Counted from the stretch's first letter, positions 44,901 to 53,528 are shown. The stretch is DNA of 64,000 bases from Microlunatus speluncae (GCF_009299835.1 NZ_VKCZ01000019.1:248001-312000), one strand, 5' to 3'. Program-made: numbers and translations. The notes: generated by a model not told the origin, from the sequence alone.

Positions 44901-45683
44901 TCAGGCGCCCTTCCAGTCCGGGGTCCGGTGCTCCAGGAAGGCGCGGACGCCCTCGGCGAAGTCCTTGCTGCCATAGCAGGACCGGATCAGATCCTCGTCC
45001 TCGACGTGTCCCGCATCGCCGACGGCCGCGACCAAGCGCCGGTCCAGGGTCTTGATCGCGGCCAGGCTCAGCGGCGCGCTCGCCGCGACCCGCTCCGTCA
45101 GCCGGTCGACCCCGGCGTCGAACTCGTCGCCGGGCAGCACCTGGTGCACCAGTCCCAACTGGTGTGCCCGCTCGGCGGTGATCAACTCGGCGGTGATCAA
45201 CAGGGCCAGCGCCGGGCCGGCGCCGAGCCGCTCCCGCAGCCGGGCCAGCACCGCGGCCGGTAGGCAGTTGCCGAGCGTGCGGGCGATCGGCACCCCGAAC
45301 CGCGACCGGTCGCTGGCGATGATCAGATCCGCGGACGCGGCGATGGCAAGCCCCCCGCCGACCGCGGGACCGTCCACCGCGGCGATCACCGGGACCTCGA
45401 TCGCGGCCAGCCGTCGCAACACCGAGCCCACCCGGCGTTCGTACGCGACGCCGTCGTCGGCCCCGGTGAAGTCGGTGAACTCACCGATGTCGGTCCCGGC
45501 CGCGAACGCGTCGTCGACACCGCGGATGATCACCACCCGGAGTCCGGCCGCGGTCGCGACCTCGTCACAGCAGGCCGCCAGTTCGTCGTACATCGTCAGT
45601 GTCAAGGCGTTGCGCCGACCGGGATGGCTGAGCCGGATCGTGCCGACCGCACCGGCCCGTTCCAGCCAGACCCGGCCGCTCAT
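44901..45683 (-). CDS. Enoyl-CoA hydratase/isomerase family protein
   Basis: The 260-residue crotonase-fold protein has the CoA-binding and oxyanion-hole segments AFAAGTDIGEF and GPAVGGGLAIAASADLIIA. The usual general acid/base glutamates are not apparent: the segment that normally reads as FGxPExxLG is FGVPIARTLGNCLPAA, with isoleucine for the expected glutamate. It may be a racemase, isomerase, lyase or carnitine-type enzyme rather than a standard hydratase. It overlaps the CoA-transferase gene by four bases, and the amidohydrolase gene follows after two bases. Confidence 0.8.
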   Translation of the reverse strand: MSGRVWLERAGAVGTIRLSHPGRRNALTLTMYDELAACCDEVATAAGLRVVIIRGVDDAFAAGTDIGEFTDFTGADDGVAYERRVGSVLRRLAAIEVPVIAAVDGPAVGGGLAIAASADLIIASDRSRFGVPIARTLGNCLPAAVLARLRERLGAGPALALLITAELITAERAHQLGLVHQVLPGDEFDAGVDRLTERVAASAPLSLAAIKTLDRRLVAAVGDAGHVEDEDLIRSCYGSKDFAEGVRAFLEHRTPDWKGA

Positions 45684-46888
45684 CCCGTCTCCTCCGTCTC
45701 GTCGGCCTCAGCTGTGAGCTGGTCGAGGATCTCGTCGTTGTGTTCGCCCAGCAGGGGCGGTGGCCGCCAGACGCCGGCGGGAGTCCGGGCCAGCTTCAGC
45801 GGCGTCCCGAGCACCCGGATCGGGCCCTCGACCGGATGGACGACCGTGCTGATCATGCCCCGGTCGCGGACATGCTGATCATGGTCGAGCACGTCGGAGT
45901 AGTCCCGGATCGGCCCGGCCGGGACCCCGGCCGCCAGCAGCGCGTCGACCCAGGCGTCGGTGGACCGGGTGCGGAACCGTTCGGACAGGATCTCGATCAA
46001 GGCGGTCCGATGCGCCATCCGCCGGGTGTTGTCGGCGAACCGCGGATCGGTGATCAGGTCGGTCCGGTCGATCACTCGGCAGAGGCCGGCCCACAGCTTC
46101 TCGTTGTTGGCTCCTATGGTCACGTAGCCGTCCGAGGTCGGCAGGGCCTGATAGGGGGCCGACATCCGATTCGCCGAGCCGAGGGCCGCAGGCGCCTCGC
46201 CGGTGGCCCAGAACTCGGTCGACTCCCACACCGACATGGCCAGCGCTGCCTCGTACAACGAGGTCTCCAGATACTGGCCCCGGCCGGTCCGCTGCCGATC
46301 GGTGACGGCGGCGAGGACCCCGATCGCCGCGAACAATCCGGCGCCGAGATCGGCCACCGGCAGACCGCTCTTGACCGGTTCGCCGCCGGGCTCGCCGGTG
46401 ATGCTCATCACCCCGGTCATCGCCTGGACGATCAGGTCATAGCCGGGCCTGCTGGCGTACGGACCGGTTTGGCCGAAACCGGAGATGCTGGCGTAGATCA
46501 ACTCCGGATGATCACGACTGAGCTCGGGATAGTCGATCCGCAGCCGTTTGGTGACGCCGGGACGGAAGTTTTCGATCACGATGTCCGCGGTCGCCGCGAG
46601 CCGGCGGAACCGGCGCAGGCCCTCGGCCGATTTCAGGTCGAGGGTGACGCTGCGCTTGTTCCGGTTGAGGGCGAGGAAGGCCCGGCTGTCGGTGCCCTTG
46701 ACCGCGACCCCCCAGGAGCGCCGGGTCTGATCACCGCCGTCCGGGCTCTCGACCTTGATCACGTCGGCGCCGAGATCGGCCAGGATCATCGTGCAGTACG
46801 GTCCGGACATCACCTGGGTCAGGTCGAGCACCCGCAGCCCGGCGAGTGCACCGGACGGCTCTGCCGACGAGGGATGGTCCATGATCAC
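45680..46888 (-). CDS. CaiB/BaiF family CoA-transferase (class III)
   Basis: The 402-residue enzyme is a family III CoA-transferase: GLRVLDLTQVMSGPYCTMILADLGADVIKVE at the N-terminus (given here only as type), NRNKRSVTLDLKS, VIENFRPG, and the catalytic aspartate in GLPVADLGAG. These enzymes move CoA between a CoA ester and a free acid. With the crotonase-fold protein encoded next, it would activate the imported substrate or an intermediate. It lies nine bases after the binding-protein gene and overlaps the crotonase gene by four bases, clearly one operon. Confidence 0.85.
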   Translation of the reverse strand: MIMDHPSSAEPSGALAGLRVLDLTQVMSGPYCTMILADLGADVIKVESPDGGDQTRRSWGVAVKGTDSRAFLALNRNKRSVTLDLKSAEGLRRFRRLAATADIVIENFRPGVTKRLRIDYPELSRDHPELIYASISGFGQTGPYASRPGYDLIVQAMTGVMSITGEPGGEPVKSGLPVADLGAGLFAAIGVLAAVTDRQRTGRGQYLETSLYEAALAMSVWESTEFWATGEAPAALGSANRMSAPYQALPTSDGYVTIGANNEKLWAGLCRVIDRTDLITDPRFADNTRRMAHRTALIEILSERFRTRSTDAWVDALLAAGVPAGPIRDYSDVLDHDQHVRDRGMISTVVHPVEGPIRVLGTPLKLARTPAGVWRPPPLLGEHNDEILDQLTAEADETEETG

Positions 46889-46897
46889 AGCTCCTGA

Positions 46898-48229
46898 TCA
46901 GCCGAGGGTGGCGTTGGTCTCGGTGAAGAATGCGTCCACGGCCTGCTGGATGGACAGCCGGCCGAAGGCGATCTCGTCCCAGTTCCGTTCGAACGACTGC
47001 TGGAAGGTGGCGTTGTAGCCCGGCGGATAGACGATGTAGGGCGGTTCGTCGGCGACGATCTGCTGATACAGCTCGAGCTCGTGCTTCTTCAGCGCCGGCA
47101 ACTCGGGATCGTTCAGCTGCTCCTCCAACACCTGCTGGTTGGTGGCGGCACCGTTGTCGGAGGCGAAGGACTTGCCGGCCTCGGCGTCGTTGGTGAAGAA
47201 GTCGATGAAGGCCGCGGCCGTCGGCACGTTGGCACAGTTGGCCGCGATGCCGAACCCGGACGGGATCACCGCGTTGCCGATGCCGGCCGATCCGTCGGGG
47301 TAGCGGAACGTCATCAGCTCGCCGGCGTCATGGCCGGTCAGGGTCTGCTGCGCGTTGAACAACGCGTTGCCCGGGATGCCGTTGATCATCAACTTCCCGG
47401 TCGCCACGTAACCCTGGTCCGAACCGACCGGCTCCTCCGCCGCGACCTGCGGCGGGATGGTCACGCCCTCGTCGCGCAACTGCTTCCACATCGTCCAGTA
47501 CTCGGTCAGCTGCTCCTTGGTGATGCCGATCTTGCCCTCGGCATTGAACAGCTCCAGGCCCTGGCCGAGGGTCCACGCGTTGAACGCGTTGATCGTGCCG
47601 CCGAGGTCGCCGAGCACATACGTGTCGTCGCCGAGCGCCGCCTTGGCCCGGCGGACGTAGTCGAGGAACTGGGGCCAGGTGTAGTTCTCGGGCAGCGCCG
47701 CCAGGCCGGCCCGTTCGGCGATCGTGGTGTTGATCGCGATCGCGTCGTAGGCGGCGCCGTACGGGATGAAGTAGACCTTGCCGTCGGTGCCCTTGCCGGC
47801 GGCGAGCACGGCGGGCGGGATCTTGCTGGTGTCGATGGTGCCGGCGGCGATCATCTCGTCCAGCGGCAGCAACACCTTGCGCTTGGTGTAGTCGTTCAAC
47901 TGACGTCCCTGCATCTGCACGGCGCAGGGCAGGGATCCGCTGCTGGCCTGGACATTGAGCCGGTCGAAGTAGTTGCCGTAGTCGGCCGACTGGCGCTCGG
48001 TGGTGACACCGGCGTGCTGGGCCTCGAACAGTTCGATCACGGTGTTGGTCTTCTTGTTCCGGGAATCGCCGCCCCACCAGGCGACGGTGAGATTGCCGGT
48101 GATCTCGCCCTTGCCGTCGGAGGTGGCGGGTGGCTGATCACCGCCGACCTTGTCGCCGATGCCGCACCCGGCCGCGGTGAACGTGATCAGCACGGCACCG
48201 GCCAGGGCCCGGCGCAGTTGTGACTTCAT
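46898..48229 (-). CDS. CUT1 ABC transporter substrate-binding lipoprotein
   Basis: The 443-residue protein has a lipoprotein signal peptide with lipobox TAAGC (Cys22) and a family 1 extracellular binding fold (TVAWWGGDSRNKKTNTVIEL, then YFIPYGAAYDAIAINTT and NAFNAWTLGQG). It should bind a sugar or sugar-derived acid for the two permeases encoded just upstream. The start at 48229 is 20 bases after the permease gene. The pairing with CoA-transferase and crotonase genes is unusual, as CUT1 systems normally accompany glycosidases or kinases. Confidence 0.85.
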   Translation of the reverse strand: MKSQLRRALAGAVLITFTAAGCGIGDKVGGDQPPATSDGKGEITGNLTVAWWGGDSRNKKTNTVIELFEAQHAGVTTERQSADYGNYFDRLNVQASSGSLPCAVQMQGRQLNDYTKRKVLLPLDEMIAAGTIDTSKIPPAVLAAGKGTDGKVYFIPYGAAYDAIAINTTIAERAGLAALPENYTWPQFLDYVRRAKAALGDDTYVLGDLGGTINAFNAWTLGQGLELFNAEGKIGITKEQLTEYWTMWKQLRDEGVTIPPQVAAEEPVGSDQGYVATGKLMINGIPGNALFNAQQTLTGHDAGELMTFRYPDGSAGIGNAVIPSGFGIAANCANVPTAAAFIDFFTNDAEAGKSFASDNGAATNQQVLEEQLNDPELPALKKHELELYQQIVADEPPYIVYPPGYNATFQQSFERNWDEIAFGRLSIQQAVDAFFTETNATLG

Positions 48230-48249
48230 GATCGACTCCTGTCCTCGGC

Positions 48250-49152
48250 TCATTTGAAGCCGGTGGTCGCGATGCCTTCGACCAGCAGGCGCTGGGAGGC
48301 GATGAAGAAGCCGACGATCGGGGCGAGCGAGAGCGTCGACATGGCGAACAAGGTCCCGTACAGGCTCTGTCCGGTCTGGTCCAGGAACGAGTTCAGGCCG
48401 AGCGGCACGGTCCACATGCTCGCGTCGGGCAGATAGAGCAGCGGGCCGAGCAACTCGTTCCAACTGGCGATGAAGGTGAACATCGCCGTGGTGCCGATCG
48501 CCGGCAGGGCCAGCGGCAGGATGATCCGGAGGAAGATCCCGACGTGGCCGCAGCCGTCGATCCGGGCCGACTCGTCCAGCGACCGCGGCAGGGTGCGGAT
48601 GAACTGCACCATCAGGAAGATGTAGAACGCCTCCGTGCCGAGCCAGTTCGGCACGACCAACGGCAGGTAGGTGTTGATCCAGGCCAGCTCGTTGAACAGG
48701 ACGTACTTCGGCACCAGGGTCACGTGCGCCGGCAGCAGCATGGTGCCGATCATGATCGCGAACAGCAGCCGCTTCAGCGGGAACCGGAGCCGGGCGAAGG
48801 CGTAGGCGGTCAGCGAGCAGGCGAACAGGTTGCCGGCGATGGACAGTACGGTGATCGCCGTCGAATTGAAGAAGTAGACCGAGAAGTTGATCGCCCCGGA
48901 CGACCAGCCGTCGAGGTAGTTCTGCAGCGTGTAGCGATCCGACAGCAGCCCCAGCCCGTCGAAGGTCTCGTTGCCGGGCCGGAAGGACGCGGCGACCATC
49001 CAGATCAGCGGATAGAGCATGATCACCAACGCGCAGATGATCAGGCAGTGCCGGATCACCCCGCCGACCAGCCGGCCCTTCGGCGCCGGTCGCAGCATCA
49101 GCCGGCCGATCCGGCCGCCGGCCGGGGGAGCGGGGCGGGTGAGCACGGCCAT
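48250..49152 (-). CDS. CUT1 ABC transporter permease, MalG-like
   Basis: The 300-residue protein has six predicted membrane helices and the cytoplasmic EAA motif ESARIDGCGHVGIFLRIILP that docks the ATPase. It forms a heterodimer with the MalF-like permease encoded before it; their genes overlap by one base. No ATPase gene is present in the operon, so a shared MsiK-type ATPase from elsewhere probably powers it, as is common for actinobacterial CUT1 systems. Confidence 0.88.
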   Translation of the reverse strand: MAVLTRPAPPAGGRIGRLMLRPAPKGRLVGGVIRHCLIICALVIMLYPLIWMVAASFRPGNETFDGLGLLSDRYTLQNYLDGWSSGAINFSVYFFNSTAITVLSIAGNLFACSLTAYAFARLRFPLKRLLFAIMIGTMLLPAHVTLVPKYVLFNELAWINTYLPLVVPNWLGTEAFYIFLMVQFIRTLPRSLDESARIDGCGHVGIFLRIILPLALPAIGTTAMFTFIASWNELLGPLLYLPDASMWTVPLGLNSFLDQTGQSLYGTLFAMSTLSLAPIVGFFIASQRLLVEGIATTGFK

Positions 49153-50078
49153 CAGGACTCCTCACCGTAGAACACCCAGCGGCGGGACGTGAGGAACAGG
49201 ATCCCGGTGATCACCGCGAGCACGGCCAGCAGCACCCAGGCCATCGCCGAGGCGTAGCCCATCTGCAACTGTCGGAAGCCCTTCTCATACAGGTAGAGCG
49301 TGTAGAACAGGGTGGAGTCGACCGGCCCGCCACCGCCGCCGCTGATCACGAACGCGCCGGTGAAGGACTGGAAGGCGTTGATCGTGCCCATCAGCAGGTT
49401 GAAGAAGATCAGCGGCGTCATCAACGGCACGGTGACCGAGAAGAACCGGCGCACCCGGCCGGCCCCGTCCACCTCGGCCGCCTCCAGCAGCTCGCTCGGG
49501 ATCTGCCGCAGCCCGGCCAGATAGATGATCATGGTCGATCCGAACGCCCACAGGCTGAGCGTGATCACCGTGCCGAGCGCCCGGCCCGGGTCACCGACCC
49601 AACTGCCGACGTCGCGGATCCCGATCGCCGCCAGCGCGCTGTTGACCAGCCCGTTCTCACCGAACACCTGCCGCCACACGGCGGCGACGGCGACGCTGGC
49701 CCCCATCAGCGACGGCAGGTAGAACAGCGCCCGGTAACCGCTGTTGAACCGCATCCGCCGGTTCAGCAGCAGCGCCAGCAACATCGAGAAGATCTGCAGC
49801 AACGGGACGAAGATCACCACATAGGTGAGGGTGACCCGGACCGAGTTCCAGTAGCGCGGGTCGGCCGCCATCGCCTCGAAGTTGTCCACCCCGGTCCAGC
49901 TCGGCGGGGTCAGCAGGTCGTAGTCGGTGAAGGAGAGATAGAGCGAGTAGAGGATCGGGCCGCCGGTCAGCACCATCAGCCCGATCAGCCACGGCAGCAG
50001 GAACAGGTAGCCGGCCAGAGCCTCGGTCACCGCCGGCCGGAGCCGGCGGCGAGGTTGCGCGGTGATCGTCGCCGTCAT
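49152..50078 (-). CDS. CUT1 ABC transporter permease, MalF-like
   Basis: The 308-residue protein has six membrane helices starting with AGYLFLLPWLIGLMVLTGGP, and an EAA motif EAAEVDGAGRVRRFFSVTVP. It is the MalF-type half of the sugar channel. The start at 50078 overlaps the end of the dehydrogenase gene (ATGA), and the end overlaps the MalG-like gene by one base. The frame upstream of this start is a shadow. Confidence 0.88.
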   Translation of the reverse strand: MTATITAQPRRRLRPAVTEALAGYLFLLPWLIGLMVLTGGPILYSLYLSFTDYDLLTPPSWTGVDNFEAMAADPRYWNSVRVTLTYVVIFVPLLQIFSMLLALLLNRRMRFNSGYRALFYLPSLMGASVAVAAVWRQVFGENGLVNSALAAIGIRDVGSWVGDPGRALGTVITLSLWAFGSTMIIYLAGLRQIPSELLEAAEVDGAGRVRRFFSVTVPLMTPLIFFNLLMGTINAFQSFTGAFVISGGGGGPVDSTLFYTLYLYEKGFRQLQMGYASAMAWVLLAVLAVITGILFLTSRRWVFYGEES

Positions 50079-50992
50079 GCTTCGCCCCGCTCGTGCGATC
50101 GGAGAGGCCCTTCGACAAGCTCGGGGGACGAACCAAGCGGCTCGGGGTGCGATGGGTCGGCGTGGTTGCGGACCATGATCGACAGACGCTCGGCGATCAG
50201 GGACGCGAACGGCGCATCCAGCCCAAGCTCCCGAGCCGCGGCGACGGCCTGGGCCGGGTCCTTGGCCCACGGTCGGTGATCATCCGGCACGCCGGCGGCG
50301 TCGTAGTCGCGGGTCAACTCGTCGTAGAAGCCCCAGTGATCGCTGACCCAGGATCGGGCGGTGCCGGTGCCGACCGCGCGCAGCACCGCCTCCTCGGTCA
50401 GCCCGAAGCCACGGGCCAGCTCCAGCGCCTCGTACGCGCCGGAGAGAGTGGCGAAGAGCATCAGTTGATTGGCCAGCTTGGCGGCCGAACCGGCGCCGGG
50501 CGGGCCGAGGTGGACGAGATCGGAGCCCAGCTCGCCGAGCAGAGGCAGGGCCCGGCGATGATCATCATCGGTCGCCCCGACCATGATCGTCAGCGAGCCG
50601 GCGGCCGCGCGCTCCGCGCCACCGCTGACCGGAGCGTCGACGAAGCCGTAGCCGGCGGCCCGGCAGGCGGCTCCCAGCCGGGTGGCGAGCGCCGGCGAGA
50701 CCGTACTGTGCACGAGGATCAGGCCACCGGGCCGCACCAGCCGAGCCAACCGGTCGGGCTCGGTCAGCGTGGCGACCGCCTTGTCGTCCGGCACCACCAG
50801 GCTGAGGACCGGCCGTGGCGCCGAGTCCTCGGGAGCCGTCGCGGCGCCGCCCGCCGCTTCGAAGGCGGCGCGGCGATCCGGCGAGACATCGACTCCGACG
50901 ACGTCGTGGCCGCGAGCGCGCAGCCGGCTGGCGATCGGCAACCCGAGGTTGCCCAGCCCGACGACCGCGATCGCGGCGGCATCGTCCGTCAT
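50075..50992 (-). CDS. 3-hydroxyisobutyrate dehydrogenase-like NAD(P) oxidoreductase
   Basis: The 305-residue protein has an N-terminal Rossmann motif VVGLGNLGLPIASRL, the family signature GFVDAPVSGGAERAA, and the catalytic lysine in KLANQLMLF. It belongs to the beta-hydroxyacid dehydrogenases (3-hydroxyisobutyrate, tartronate semialdehyde, 6-phosphogluconate types). It heads the operon opposite the GntR regulator. The last 20 or so residues (EPLGSSPELVEGPLRSHE) derive from the dispersed CTTCGACAAGCTCGGGG repeat. The start at 50992 has GAGGGG upstream; an ATG at 51016 is less likely. Confidence 0.82.
   Translation of the reverse strand: MTDDAAAIAVVGLGNLGLPIASRLRARGHDVVGVDVSPDRRAAFEAAGGAATAPEDSAPRPVLSLVVPDDKAVATLTEPDRLARLVRPGGLILVHSTVSPALATRLGAACRAAGYGFVDAPVSGGAERAAAGSLTIMVGATDDDHRRALPLLGELGSDLVHLGPPGAGSAAKLANQLMLFATLSGAYEALELARGFGLTEEAVLRAVGTGTARSWVSDHWGFYDELTRDYDAAGVPDDHRPWAKDPAQAVAAARELGLDAPFASLIAERLSIMVRNHADPSHPEPLGSSPELVEGPLRSHERGEA
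50108..50130. repeat. Dispersed repeat in the 3' end of the dehydrogenase gene
   Basis: CCCTTCGACAAGCTCGGGGG matches the tail module of the composite repeats, in the plus orientation, and is read in frame by the minus-strand gene as SSPELVEGP. Confidence 0.75.
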
Positions 50993-51040
50993 CGTGGTCC
51001 CCTCAACCCTGAGCACTTGATCACCGAGTATGCGACAACA

Positions 51041-51056
51041 GTGGACTATTGTCTAC
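51041..51056. promoter_or_regulatory. Probable GntR operator between divergent genes
   Basis: GTGGAC (51041-51046) and GTCTAC (51051-51056) form a palindrome with one mismatch and a four-base centre; the same stretch contains TTGTCTACAA, with TTGT/ACAA half-sites. It lies between the dehydrogenase start and the GntR start, where an FCD-type repressor could control both genes. Confidence 0.5.
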
Positions 51057-51129
51057 AAAAGTCTGAATACATCTCAGCGGGCCTGTGACACACTGTGGCG
51101 GCAGGCCACGCGGGCGGGAAGGAGCACCG

Positions 51130-51822
51130 ATGACGGCAACCGGGCCGACCGATGATCGGCTGAATCCGCCCAGCCTGGTCCAGCTCGCGGCGGACTCGAT
51201 CCGGAAGTTGATCTTGGCCGGCGAGTTCGAGCCGGGGGAGCGGCTACGCGAGGAGCGGCTGACCGAACGGCTGGCGATCTCCCGGCCGCCGCTGCGGGAG
51301 GCGCTGCGCATCCTGGAGAACGAGGGCCTGATCACCACCCTGCCGCGGCGCGGCGCGACGGTGACCACGCTGACCGACCGCGACGTGTTCGAGATCCTCA
51401 CCCTGCGCGGAGCGCTGGAGCGGATGGCGTTCGAGCTCGGCATCCCGGTGGCCCGGCCGGAGCTGCTGGACCGGCCGCGGGCGGCGCTGGAGGAGATGGA
51501 GCGGTGCGCCCGGGAGGAAGATCGCGGGGCGCTGGTGCAGGCCGGCTATGCCTTCCACTCGGCCCTGGTCGGCATCGCCGATCACCGCCGGCTGTCGGCC
51601 ACCTACGAGTCCGTCCACCAGCAGGTGCTGCTGTGCATGGCACGCAACCTGATCGCCCGGGAGACCTACTTCGAAGATCTCGAGCAGCACGCCGCCCGGC
51701 ATCGGACCCTGTTCGAGCTGGTCGAGTCCGGCAACCGCAAGGCCGCCCTGGCCGAGCTGGCCGTCCACGGCGAGGGATCGTTCGAGAAGCTGTCCCGTCC
51801 CCGTCGCCGGACGCCGGCCTGA
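51130..51822 (+). CDS. GntR-family regulator with FCD domain
   Basis: The 230-residue protein has an N-terminal winged helix (ADSIRKLILAGEFEPGERL, RLAISRPPLREALRILENEG) and a C-terminal all-helical FCD ligand domain, in which the metal-binding histidines may be in FHSALVGIADHRR and RHRTLFELV. FCD regulators respond to organic acids. It is divergent from the eight-gene catabolic operon and its probable operator lies in the gap. The ATG at 51130 is preceded by AAGGAG; the earlier ATG at 51085 lacks one. Confidence 0.85.
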   Translation: MTATGPTDDRLNPPSLVQLAADSIRKLILAGEFEPGERLREERLTERLAISRPPLREALRILENEGLITTLPRRGATVTTLTDRDVFEILTLRGALERMAFELGIPVARPELLDRPRAALEEMERCAREEDRGALVQAGYAFHSALVGIADHRRLSATYESVHQQVLLCMARNLIARETYFEDLEQHAARHRTLFELVESGNRKAALAELAVHGEGSFEKLSRPRRRTPA

Positions 51823-51826
51823 CGGA

Positions 51827-53398
51827 TCAGAGTCTCCCGGTCTCGCGATCTTGGTAGTCGCGCGGTGCGAGACCGTGGAAGCGGGTGAACGCGGTGCTGA
51901 AGGTCGGCAGGTGGGCGTAACCGACGCGCCGGGCGACGGCGCTGGGCTTGACGCCACCGGCGAGCAGGTCGCGGGCGACCCGCATTCGGGCGGCGTAGCG
52001 CCAGCCGGCGAAGGTCAGGCCGGTCTCGGTGCGGAAGGCGCGGTGGACGTCGGCGGGCAGCTCGACGGGCGCGGAACCGTCGGCCGCGCCGAGCCGGCGC
52101 AGGAAGTGCATGGCCGCCTCCCGTGCCCTCGGTCCGGTCGGCATCGGCACCGCCAGAGCTCGCTGGGCGGCTACCTGCTCGGTGAACAGGTCGAGGATGT
52201 GGCCGGGATCGTAGCCGTCGGGTTGCAGGATGGACCGGGCGCTGACGGCGCAGAACATCAGGTAGTCGTCCCAGGCGGGCGAGAACTGGACCTGCAGCGG
52301 CTCGGTCAGTTGCAGCTCGCCGGTGTTCGCATCCCCGAGCGGCAGCGAGATGGAGTTCTCGCGGAGGCCGGTGGTGTGCTCCAGGTCCGCGGGGATCCAG
52401 GTCGCGACGCCGCGTCGCCGTTCGTAGCGGCGATCGCCGAGATCCAGATAGCCGCTGCCGCGATACATCCAGCTGAGCACATGCACGCCGTTGGCGTGGA
52501 CGGGCGTGCGGGCCGAGGGCAGCAGGTCGGGCGCGGCGCCGTCGCCCCGCACCATGCGGACGAGCTCGTCGGCCTGCCGGTCACCGACGACCGCGCCGGC
52601 GGCGAGTTGCCGGCGGTAGGCGTGCGGGGTCGGCCCGAACTGGTGCTTGAACGCGCGCGTGAAGCCGTTGCGACTGGCAAATCCGACCCGGACGGCGACC
52701 TGGTCGACGTCATGCCCCGACGCCAACAGCCCGACCGCCGCGGCCAGCCGGCAGCGCAACCGCCACTGCTCGAAGCTGAGCCCGGTGTCAGCGAGGAAGC
52801 CGCGCCGGAGGGTCCGCGCGCTGGCGAGCACCCGGGTCGCCCATTCCTCGACCGTGAGGTCGAGGGCCGGGTCGCGGCTCAACCCCTCGGCCACCGCTCG
52901 GGCCCCGCCGGCCCGCGGCATCGTCGGCAGCGCGGGCAACGCCGAGGGCTCCGAGGCTCCGTTGCGCACCGGTGCGGGCGGTCGTGAGCCCGGGCGGCGG
53001 AGGAAGGCGGCGACGGGGTCAGCGGAGTAGCCGCGACCGCCCAGCGGCGTGACCTGCAGGTTGAAGTGCTGGATCAGCCAGTCCTGCCAACCGGCGGGAA
53101 CCTCGAAGCGGGTCGGCTCCGACAGCTCACCGGCACCGACCCCGGTCGGCGGCCACAGCGGGAAGGCGACAGTGCCCGGCTCGGTGATGATCGCCCGGTG
53201 GCGCCAGCCGTCCGCGGGGATCCAGGCACCCTCCCCGGCGGCGAGCCGGAAGGTCGCCGCATCGTCGAGGTGGACGTGGGCCGTGCCGGTGCGGACCCAG
53301 ATCAGCATCGAACGGACGAGGGCTCCGGTCGAGTCCGAACGGGCTCCCGGAATCGGCGGCGGTTCGCTCGTGCCGGCGGCGAACGGCGACGCAACCAC
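51827..53398 (-). CDS. Tandem double AraC-family regulator
   Basis: The 523-residue chain contains two complete AraC modules: cupin 1 (about 30-100, with GAWIPADGWRH), AraC HTH 1 (about 165-265, ending FGPTPHAYRRQL), cupin 2 (about 300-375, with VATWIPADLEHT) and AraC HTH 2 (about 425-520, ending HGLAPRDYQDRE). Normal AraC proteins have one module of 250-300 residues, so this is a fused duplication that could act as a covalent dimer. It is divergent from the siderophore-protein operon, which it probably regulates. GTG at 53398 follows a TATGGT that may be the -10 of a leaderless mRNA. Confidence 0.85.
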   Translation of the reverse strand: MVASPFAAGTSEPPPIPGARSDSTGALVRSMLIWVRTGTAHVHLDDAATFRLAAGEGAWIPADGWRHRAIITEPGTVAFPLWPPTGVGAGELSEPTRFEVPAGWQDWLIQHFNLQVTPLGGRGYSADPVAAFLRRPGSRPPAPVRNGASEPSALPALPTMPRAGGARAVAEGLSRDPALDLTVEEWATRVLASARTLRRGFLADTGLSFEQWRLRCRLAAAVGLLASGHDVDQVAVRVGFASRNGFTRAFKHQFGPTPHAYRRQLAAGAVVGDRQADELVRMVRGDGAAPDLLPSARTPVHANGVHVLSWMYRGSGYLDLGDRRYERRRGVATWIPADLEHTTGLRENSISLPLGDANTGELQLTEPLQVQFSPAWDDYLMFCAVSARSILQPDGYDPGHILDLFTEQVAAQRALAVPMPTGPRAREAAMHFLRRLGAADGSAPVELPADVHRAFRTETGLTFAGWRYAARMRVARDLLAGGVKPSAVARRVGYAHLPTFSTAFTRFHGLAPRDYQDRETGRL

Positions 53399-53437
53399 GT
53401 CCTAACCATACGGCAGTCTGCGCACACAAATGGAGGT

Positions 53438-53456
53438 GAGGATTACCTAACCTATT
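53438..53456 (+). promoter_or_regulatory. DtxR/IdeR-like iron box
   Basis: The 19 bases TGAGGATTACCTAACCTAT match the IdeR/DtxR consensus (TTAGGTTAGSCTAACCTWA) at 13 of 19 positions, with a perfect right half CTAACCTA. A TATTCT at 53454-53459 is a likely -10 for the siderophore gene, so an iron-loaded repressor here would block it. A further GGTTAGG half-site lies at about 53402-53409 near the AraC start. Confidence 0.65.
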
Positions 53457-53528
53457 CTGTGGCCCTTCTGCCGATGCTGGCGCGCGGCCTCAACACCCTC
53501 GAAGCCATCCGAAAGGGCTGTCCTCAGC

